Assembly: GCF_963678635.1 (NCBI RefSeq)
Contig: NC_087066.1
Coordinates: 950,201-1,014,200 of the forward strand
Direction of reading: 5' to 3'
Source: Symsagittifera roscoffensis
Lineage: Eukaryota > Xenacoelomorpha > Acoela > Convolutidae
Length of the DNA: 64,000 nucleotides
A program made the translations under genes and the position numbers. The notes below the pieces were generated by a model. It was not told the origin of the DNA, did no database searches, and worked only from the letters and a program-made list of their open reading frames with translations. This document shows positions 61,853-64,000 of the stretch, piece after piece. Each line of letters starts with the position of its first letter. Within the stretch, counting starts at the first letter, position 1.

Positions 61853-64000
61853 TGTTGTTTAATATATGTTTTTTGTCCTCGCTATGGAAATTACTTATCG
61901 CATTTTCATTTAATGTTTTTGGAACTGAATCAGTTGTTGTCATTTGTGGTGAGTTTAATCCATTCTCTGAATCGGGTAATGGGATCTGCAAGGAAACCTT
62001 TTGTTGCTTTATGATCCCTGTACCTGGTGATTTACCGTACAAAGTCTAATGCATATACTACAATTTAAAGCAAAATGGCATACCGGTGATTTCAGGCTGT
62101 ACTTTCCACAAATCTTTTCTAAAGCTTCTGGGAATTGGTTTCAGTTGAATGTTACTCGGTTTCTTATCAATCTTTTTGTATCTTGTTTTTTGTGCAGCTT
62201 TTGGAGTCTTTTTTGTTGTGCTCGGATATTTTGATAAGTGTGGATTCCGGCTCGATTGATTAAAATCTCTTTGAAGTGAGTTTTGGAGATATGCTCTTTA
62301 GAATTTGAATATTTCACCCTTCAAGCCTATAATTTTTAGTCTGATTTTTATGCGTTCTGTAATTGAAGTCGTTTGATTCGGGAAATGGTTATTTCTCCAT
62401 TTCAAGCATCAAAATTTTAGTACAAATTTTTGGATTTGTTCAGTTGAACGCTTTGTTGTAAAATAGATGTTTTTTGGTCTCACTAGGGAAATTAAGCTTC
62501 ACATTTTTGTTCAATGTTTTGGAACTGAATCAGTTGTTGTTATTTGTAGTGAGTTTAATCCATTCTCTGAATCGGATAATGGGATCTGCAAGGCAACGTT
62601 TTGTTGCTTCATGATCCCTGTACCTGGTGATTTACTGTGCAAAGTCTGATGCAGTACCGGCGATTTCAGGCTGTACTTTCCACAAATCTTTTCTAAAGCT
62701 TCTGGGAATTGGTTTCAGTTGAAAGTAACTCAGTTTCTTATCAATCTTTTTGTATCTTTTTTTAATGCAGCCTTTGGAGTCTTTTTTTGTGCTCGTATAA
62801 TTTGATAAGTGTGGATTTTTGGGTGGATTGATTAAAACCTCTTAAAAGTGAGTTTTGGAGATATACTCTTTTAGAGTTTTAATATTTCACCCTTCAAGCC
62901 CATAATTTTTAACCTGACTTTTATGCGTTCCGTAATTGAAGTTGTTTGAATCAGGAAATGGTTATTTCTCCGTTTCAAGTTATAAAGTTTCAGTACAATT
63001 TTTTCGATTGTGTTCAGTTGATATTTTCTGTTGTAAAATAGACGTTTTTCGTTCTCGCTAGGTAGATTAAGCTTCACATTTTCGTTCAATATTTTGGAAC
63101 TGAATCAGTTGTTGTTATTTGTAATGAGTTTAATCCATTCTCTGAATCGGATAATGCGATCTGCAAGGCAACGTTTTGTTGCTTCATGATCCCTGTACCT
63201 GGTGATTTACTGTGCAAAGTCTGATGCAGTACCGGCGATTTCAGGCTGTACTTTCCACAAATCTTTTCGAAAGCTTCTGGGAATTGGTTTCAGTTGAAAG
63301 TAACTCAGTTTCTTATCAATCTTTTTGTATCTTTTTTTAATGCAGCCTTTGGAGTCTTTTTTGTTGTGCTCGTATAATTTGATAAGTGTGGATTTCTGGG
63401 TGAATTGATTAAAACCTCTTAAAAGTGAGTTTTGGAGATATACTCTTTTAGAGTTTTAATATTTCACCCTTCAAGCCCATACTTTTTAACCTGACTTTTA
63501 TGCGTTCCGTAATTGAAGTCGTTTGAATCAGGAAATGGTTATTTCTCCGTTTCAAGTTTTAAAGTTTCAGTACAATTTTTTCGATTGTGTTCAGTTGAAT
63601 ATTTTCTGTTGTATAATAGACGTTTTTCGTTCTCGCTAGGTAGATTAAGCTTTGCATTTTCCTTCATTTTTTTGGAACTGAATCAATTGTTGTTATTTGT
63701 GGTGAGTTTAGTCCATTCTCTGAATCGGGTAATGAGATCTGCAAGGCAATGTTTTGTTGCTTCATGATCCCTGTACCTGGTGATTTACTGTACAAAGTCT
63801 GATGCAGTACCGGCGCTTTCAGGCTGTACTTTCACAAATCTTTTCTAAAGCGTCTGGGAATTGGTTCCAGTTGAAAGTAACTCAGTTTCTTATCAATCTT
63901 TTTGTATCTTTTTTTTATGCAGCCTTTGGAGTCTTTTTTGTTTTGTTCGTATAATTTGATAACTGTGGATTTATGGGTCGATTGATTAAAACCTCTTTAA
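61853..64000 (+). repeat. Right-edge monomers, mostly ~576-bp shortened class
   Basis: Monomer starts 61853 (601 bp), 62454 (575), 63029 (578) and 63607 (partial, 394 bp to the window edge). The first is a full-length d-like monomer (TTGTCCTCGCTATGG). The next three have the shortened GATGCAGTACCGGCG block and AACTCAGTTTCTTATC with TTTAATGCAGCC or TTTATGCAGCC. 62454 and 63029 are near copies of each other. The array continues past base 64000. Confidence 0.93.

Larger units (their letters stand above)
1..64000 (+). repeat. Tandem satellite array, ~601-bp monomer, ~109 head-to-tail copies
   Basis: The whole window is one satellite. The same ordered landmarks recur every ~601 bp: TGTTGTATAATAG-like phase zero, AAGCTTCGCATTTT, GAATCGGGTAATGGG, GATCCCTGTACCTG, CCTGGGAATTGG, GTGCAGCTTTTGG, GGTCGATTGATTAAAATC, ATATTTCACCCTGCAAGC, TTTTTATGCGTTCTG. 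All copies are in the same orientation; no inversion and no unrelated insertion was seen. Typical monomers are 596-605 bp; recurrent shorter classes of ~514-524, ~567-582, 516, 337 and 318 bp are deletion derivatives. Because 601 is not a multiple of three, the reading frame shifts in every copy, so the recurring small reading frames cannot form a repeated protein. Hand count of 39421-40020: 65.5% A+T with T 41% and A 24%. A HindIII site (AAGCTT) near +45 is kept in most monomers but lost in many between 38.8 and 45.3 kb (AAGCACC, AAGCTCC or AAACTCC). Host, chromosome position and satellite family are not identifiable from sequence alone. Confidence 0.98.

Noticed and set aside
1-64000. TGTTGTATAATAG at every monomer start as a bacterial -10 box or TATA promoter
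   Set aside because: It lacks a spaced -35 partner and a downstream gene, and in d-type monomers it becomes TTGTTAAAAAGATG. I used it only as a phase landmark.
1-64000. CRISPR array
   Set aside because: The period is ~600 bp with continuous similarity through the whole unit; there are no short identical repeats separated by unique spacers.
1-64000. LTR or other transposon insertion within the array
   Set aside because: Every phase unit is accounted for by satellite sequence; length variants are deletions, not insertions, and no terminal repeats or target-site duplications were seen.

Overview
The window is one continuous block of eukaryotic satellite DNA. A monomer of about 601 bp (usual range 596-605 bp) is repeated head to tail roughly 109 times, always on the same strand, from base 1 to base 64000; the array runs off both ends. 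I see no protein-coding gene, RNA gene, transposon, CRISPR array or unique flanking DNA. All reading frames of 60-171 codons recur at the monomer or higher-order period and are by-products of the T-rich strand. A hand count of 39421-40020 gives A 145, T 248, G 119, C 88 (about 34.5% GC, strong T over A skew). The size, AT-richness and higher-order structure fit centromeric, pericentromeric or other heterochromatic satellite of a plant or animal; I do not recognise the family and cannot name the host.

I used the TGTTGTATAATAG-like motif as phase zero (base 1 happens to fall on it) and mapped every monomer start. The array is a patchwork of short-lived higher-order repeats (HORs), each present in only about two to four copies: a 1126-bp dimer with an internally deleted monomer (604-5097); a 2285-bp tetramer (5098-9740); single c-type monomers (9741-14513); mixed c and d monomers (14514-18374); a 2411-bp tetramer, two copies (18375-23167); a 1204-bp dimer (24110-26262); a 2408-bp tetramer followed by a 1808-bp trimer derivative (26561-30776); a 3.51-kb, roughly six-monomer unit, one full and one truncated copy (32161-38507); near-identical 601-bp monomers (38814-40734); a 3003-bp pentamer (40735-45505); monomeric 601-bp arrays (45506-53236); a transition zone (53237-55620); a 1775-bp f-g-h trimer with crossover and deletion derivatives (55621-61852); and short ~576-bp monomers to the right edge.

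The most informative content is the record of how the array changes. Unequal-crossover products can be placed to within about 10-25 bp (29868-29877 and 60847-60869). One deletion can be read to the base (284 bp, TTCT microhomology, 58029-58032). Several rearrangement joints carry short locally templated filler (1227-1243 and five sister copies; 38508-38521). A divergent cassette of about 180-200 bp around phase zero exists in alternative forms on a shared backbone. Two short inverted repeats are kept in most monomers, and the monomer itself may descend from two ~300-bp halves. These are readings by eye; alignment and dot-plot tests are given for each.
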